A DNA stretch of 64,000 nucleotides from Labilibaculum sp041595635. Lineage in GTDB: Bacteria; Bacteroidota; Bacteroidia; Bacteroidales; Marinifilaceae. Of the stretch, positions 61,195-64,000 are shown in pieces (position 1 is the stretch's first letter; every line of letters starts with the position of its first letter). Made by a program: the position numbers and the translations under genes. The stretch is taken from the NCBI RefSeq assembly GCF_041595635.1, contig NZ_JBFHJW010000016.1, positions 6,509 to 70,508 on the forward strand, written 5' to 3'. Below the pieces are notes generated by a model that was not told the origin of the DNA, searched no databases, and saw nothing but the letters and a program-made list of their open reading frames with translations.

Positions 61195-63375
61195 ATGATC
61201 CAGATGAAACTATCAAAAAAGAAAATAGGCATTGCTTTACTATTTATAGTGCTGTTTTTTTTCTTTCTTATGCTATCGTCAATAGTAAAATATTGGGTGA
61301 ACAAGAATTCAGAAGAACTTATTGGTCGAAAAGTTGAAATTTCTGATCTACATTTTAATTATGCCAAATTCTCGGTAAAACTTGATGGGTTTAGGTTGTA
61401 TGAATTGGATAAAAAAAATGATTTTATTTCTTGCAAAGAATTTTATATCAACCTAAATCCATGGAAACTATTTACAAGGGAGTATTCGGTAAGCGAAATT
61501 TACTTGAATGAATTGAATGTATCTCTTCATAAAACTGCAGAGGGGTATAATTTTAGCGATTTGATGGTAGAGGAAAATTCGCAAGCAGTTGATAGCACAA
61601 GTATAGAGGGAGAAAAGAAACTGCTTAAGTTTGCTTTTCAGAATATTCAATTGAAGAATGGAAACATCAGCTACTACGACGATGAGAATGAAAATGTAAT
61701 TGATCTTAAAGATGTAAATGTTCATTTGCCTTTGATTGCCTGGAATAATGAGAGATCTGAAATGGGACTTAAATTTGCAATGGGCAAATCAGGAGAGGTA
61801 TCCATAGATGCAGATATTGATCATTCTGTTGATCGTTATGCCGTTAATTTAGATGTGTCATCTATGGATGTTAGCCCTTTTGTTGTTTATTTGAAAGATT
61901 ATATGACGATTTCGAAAATGAATGGTTTACTCAGTACAAAGCTGCATGTGAATGGGAGTTTAACTGATTTTATGGATGTGTTTGTAAAAGGAGATGCATC
62001 AGTAAAGCAATTTTCTATTTATGATTCTCAGGAAAATCTGTTTCTTGCAACAAAATCAGCTGATGTTGTTTTGGATTCTATAGATTTGGGTACTTCTCAT
62101 TATCAAATTGGTCGAATAAATTTGGATTCAACATTTTTATATGCTGATTTATATGCTGAATCAAGTAATGTGGAGCAGATATTTCAACCATACCTAGATT
62201 CAGATACAATTGAAGATTCGACGGATACATTATTTTACAGCATTGATACAATTGTGTTCCAAAAAGGAGGTCTACGATTTACCGACCATACCTTAAATCG
62301 TAAATTTGTGTATGATTTAAGTCACATCAATGTCAATATTGGAACTATATATGCAGATGCACCTGCAATTCCCATAAATTATGAAATGATTTTAAATGGT
62401 GCAGGTCGATCTTCTGGTGAGCTTACATTTAGTCTTAAAGATTTGTATCAATTTAATATGAAGGGTAAGGTGGAAAAACTCGATTTAATGAGTTTTTCTC
62501 CTTACACAGAATTTTACATCGCCCGGCCTATTACGCAAGGTGATTTCGACTATACTGGAAGTATCAGCATGACTTCTAAATCTTTGACTAATCAAAATGA
62601 TCTAAAAATATCTGAACTGGACTTTGGCGCGAAAACAAAAGATCCCAATACCATAAAGGCTCCTGTTCGTCTTGCATTATATTTACTAAAAGATCAAAAC
62701 GATTTGATTCAATTTGAGCTGCCTGTTTCAGGTAACCCAAACGATCCGGAATTTAGGTTTGGTAAAATTGTTTGGAAAACCTTGCTGAATTTTTTAGTGA
62801 AAACTGCCAGTAAACCATTTGGTTTATTGGGGAATTTAGCTGGAACGAATCCGGAAAGTATTGAAAAAATACCATTTGATTTATTACAGGATAGTTTGGA
62901 TGCAAACCAGATGGTAACTTTAGAAAAGATCGCTTCTATTTTAAAGAAGAAATCTGAACTTAAATTCTTATTCTCACAGGAGACTGACTTTTCAGAAGAG
63001 AAAGATTTACTTGCAGTTCAGGAATGTGCGCATCGTTTCGTTCTCTCTTCAGATAGTTTAGTGCCTAGTATTAAAAATGATCAACTGCTAAAATGGGCAA
63101 ATGAGGATCTTGCTTTTAAAAATTATATTTTAAGTTTTGATCAATCAAGTGTTGATGAATCAATACAGGATAATTGTAAAGTAATAATTGGGGATCAAAA
63201 TTTAACTAGTATGTTCGATATTTTGATTACTAAACGAAATAGCTCACTCGAAAATTATCTTTCCGATAGTCTTTTAATCGATAAAAAGGCATTTGAGGTG
63301 AAAACGGCTGACCTTCGAAACTTATCAATAGAACAACGTGCTCCAAAGTTCCGTGTAGAGGTATCATTGCAGTGA
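61195..63375 (+). CDS. AsmA-like (DUF748-type) envelope protein
   Basis: 726 residues. One N-terminal membrane helix (about 8-28), then a long beta-rich region with repeated strand pairs as in AsmA/TamB/DUF748 proteins (SEEIGRKVEISDLHF-like start; FDYTGSISMTSKSL; GNPNDPEFRFGKIVWKTLLNF). Such proteins span the periplasm and are thought to move phospholipids. M4 (MKLSKKK) is an alternative start. Upstream of padR. Confidence 0.78.
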   Translation: MIQMKLSKKKIGIALLFIVLFFFFLMLSSIVKYWVNKNSEELIGRKVEISDLHFNYAKFSVKLDGFRLYELDKKNDFISCKEFYINLNPWKLFTREYSVSEIYLNELNVSLHKTAEGYNFSDLMVEENSQAVDSTSIEGEKKLLKFAFQNIQLKNGNISYYDDENENVIDLKDVNVHLPLIAWNNERSEMGLKFAMGKSGEVSIDADIDHSVDRYAVNLDVSSMDVSPFVVYLKDYMTISKMNGLLSTKLHVNGSLTDFMDVFVKGDASVKQFSIYDSQENLFLATKSADVVLDSIDLGTSHYQIGRINLDSTFLYADLYAESSNVEQIFQPYLDSDTIEDSTDTLFYSIDTIVFQKGGLRFTDHTLNRKFVYDLSHINVNIGTIYADAPAIPINYEMILNGAGRSSGELTFSLKDLYQFNMKGKVEKLDLMSFSPYTEFYIARPITQGDFDYTGSISMTSKSLTNQNDLKISELDFGAKTKDPNTIKAPVRLALYLLKDQNDLIQFELPVSGNPNDPEFRFGKIVWKTLLNFLVKTASKPFGLLGNLAGTNPESIEKIPFDLLQDSLDANQMVTLEKIASILKKKSELKFLFSQETDFSEEKDLLAVQECAHRFVLSSDSLVPSIKNDQLLKWANEDLAFKNYILSFDQSSVDESIQDNCKVIIGDQNLTSMFDILITKRNSSLENYLSDSLLIDKKAFEVKTADLRNLSIEQRAPKFRVEVSLQ

Positions 63376-63446
63376 TTGGTTAAAAACAATATTATACAGC
63401 CAAGTAGGTTGTAATCCTAGGTGTTTTTTTATATGTTTGTTAAATC

Positions 63447-63800
63447 ATGAACGAAGAAATTAATTTATATTTTATAGCAAAGTGGAAGTCTCAATTTAAA
63501 AAGGGACTTCTCGAATATATTATTCTGTTATTATTGAGATCAAGGTCTTATTATGGGTACGAGCTGATAAGTGAAATGAATCAATTTACCTCGCTAGAAA
63601 TTGCCGAAGGAACCATTTATCCTTTATTGAATCGATTAAAAAAGGAAAAATTGGTTACCTCGGAATGGGCTGAAATGGATACAGGTATCCCTCGAAAATA
63701 TTACAAACTAACAGAAGAGGGAAAAGTCCATCTAATGGTGATGAGTGAATATGTTGATTCATTAAATCTTTCGATAGAAAGAATTAAGAAAAGTGTGTAA
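63447..63800 (+). CDS. PadR-family transcriptional regulator
   Basis: 117 residues, one winged-helix domain (about 15-90) with the PadR phrases GLLEYIILLLL, SYYGYELISEM and EGTIYPLLNRLKKEKLV, then a short C-terminal dimerisation helix (group without long extension). Ligand unknown. 27 bases upstream of the glycerol kinase gene, so it may be in the same operon or regulate it. Confidence 0.88.
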   Translation: MNEEINLYFIAKWKSQFKKGLLEYIILLLLRSRSYYGYELISEMNQFTSLEIAEGTIYPLLNRLKKEKLVTSEWAEMDTGIPRKYYKLTEEGKVHLMVMSEYVDSLNLSIERIKKSV

Positions 63801-63827
63801 CAAAGCTTGCAAATAATAAAGAGTAGG

Positions 63828-64000
63828 ATGATGAAAAACTATATTTTATCCTTGGATCAAGGAACATCGGTATCAAAGGCGATAATAGTTAACAAGAGTG
63901 GTCAAATTGTTACTCAGGTTCAGAAAGAATATGAGCAATACTATCCCAAACCAGGTTGGATTGAGCAAGATGCAAAAGAAATTTGGTATTCTCAGGCTTC
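63828..64000 (+). CDS. glpK: Glycerol kinase, 5' part
   Basis: Partial, runs off the right edge. ATG at 63828 or 63831 gives MKNYILSLDQGTSVSKAIIV. SLDQGTS is the FGGY-kinase ATP motif, and KPGWIEQDAKEIWYSQ is the typical GlpK phrase. About 58 codons are visible. Phosphorylates glycerol for uptake and lipid metabolism. The rest lies outside the window. Confidence 0.85.
   Translation, partial: MMKNYILSLDQGTSVSKAIIVNKSGQIVTQVQKEYEQYYPKPGWIEQDAKEIWYSQA

Overview
The window is AT-rich chromosomal DNA of a Bacteroidota bacterium. Three kinds of evidence support this: promoter-like TAnnTTTG boxes and few Shine-Dalgarno sites; lineage-typical families (DUF3276, DUF5606, long NusB, FeoA-FeoB fusion with a Cys-rich partner, GLPGLI/DUF4412-like lipoprotein, TSP3-OmpA); and conserved gene neighbourhoods such as nusB-DUF1573-yajC-ybbR-coaE and ftsK-lolA. 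An [FeFe] hydrogenase, a polysulfide/thiosulfate-reductase-like enzyme and menaquinone genes suggest an anaerobic or facultative, probably marine, Bacteroidales. A Marinifilaceae-like host is my inference, not something the sequence proves. I see no rRNA, tRNA, CRISPR array, IS element or prophage.

Layout. 1-643: no confident gene; it holds a small hairpin/mini-ORF/terminator unit. 644-4186: NuoE-like, NuoF-like and catalytic subunits of an NADH-linked [FeFe] hydrogenase. 4248-8409 (minus): kdsA, rarA and a periplasmic TPR protein. 8578-13079: cytidylate-kinase-like protein, GNAT, a periplasmic-binding sensor kinase, an HD protein and a small Tat-signal protein. 13321-16415: menA-menC-menE. 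16373-17862 (minus): a secreted unknown and an exported MsrA. 17986-26170: mobA, psrABC-like molybdoenzyme, two YeeE/YedE half-transporters, an odd rhodanese and a FadL/OmpP1 channel. I read this last block as one sulfur uptake and reduction locus. 26243-35272: ATP-grasp, pckA, xerD, aroQ, pyk, and an envelope trio (DUF4105, acyl-ACP thioesterase, membrane protein). 35573-41569: TPR sensor kinase, lolA, ftsK, lipoprotein. 42105-44150: carbamate kinase and ornithine carbamoyltransferase. 44260-46978: feoAB and its Cys-rich partner. 47273-52930: DUF3276 and the nusB-DUF1573-yajC-ybbR-coaE block, then DnaJ/TerB and DUF5606. 53090-61063: envelope proteins, methyltransferase, DEAD-box helicase, OmpA-TSP3 and MscS. 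61195-64000: AsmA-like protein, PadR regulator and the start of a glycerol kinase.

How it fits together. The hydrogenase would reoxidise NADH by evolving H2. Menaquinone made through MenA/C/E would carry electrons to the NrfD-type subunit of the Psr-like enzyme. MobA supplies that enzyme's bis-MGD cofactor, and the YeeE/YedE, rhodanese and FadL proteins plausibly deliver or carry sulfur species. The most interesting object is the rhodanese at 23940-24560. Its active-site position is Ser, and its only cysteine is the very last residue of a Lys-rich tail ending GGC. This recalls the carrier arm of SoxY.
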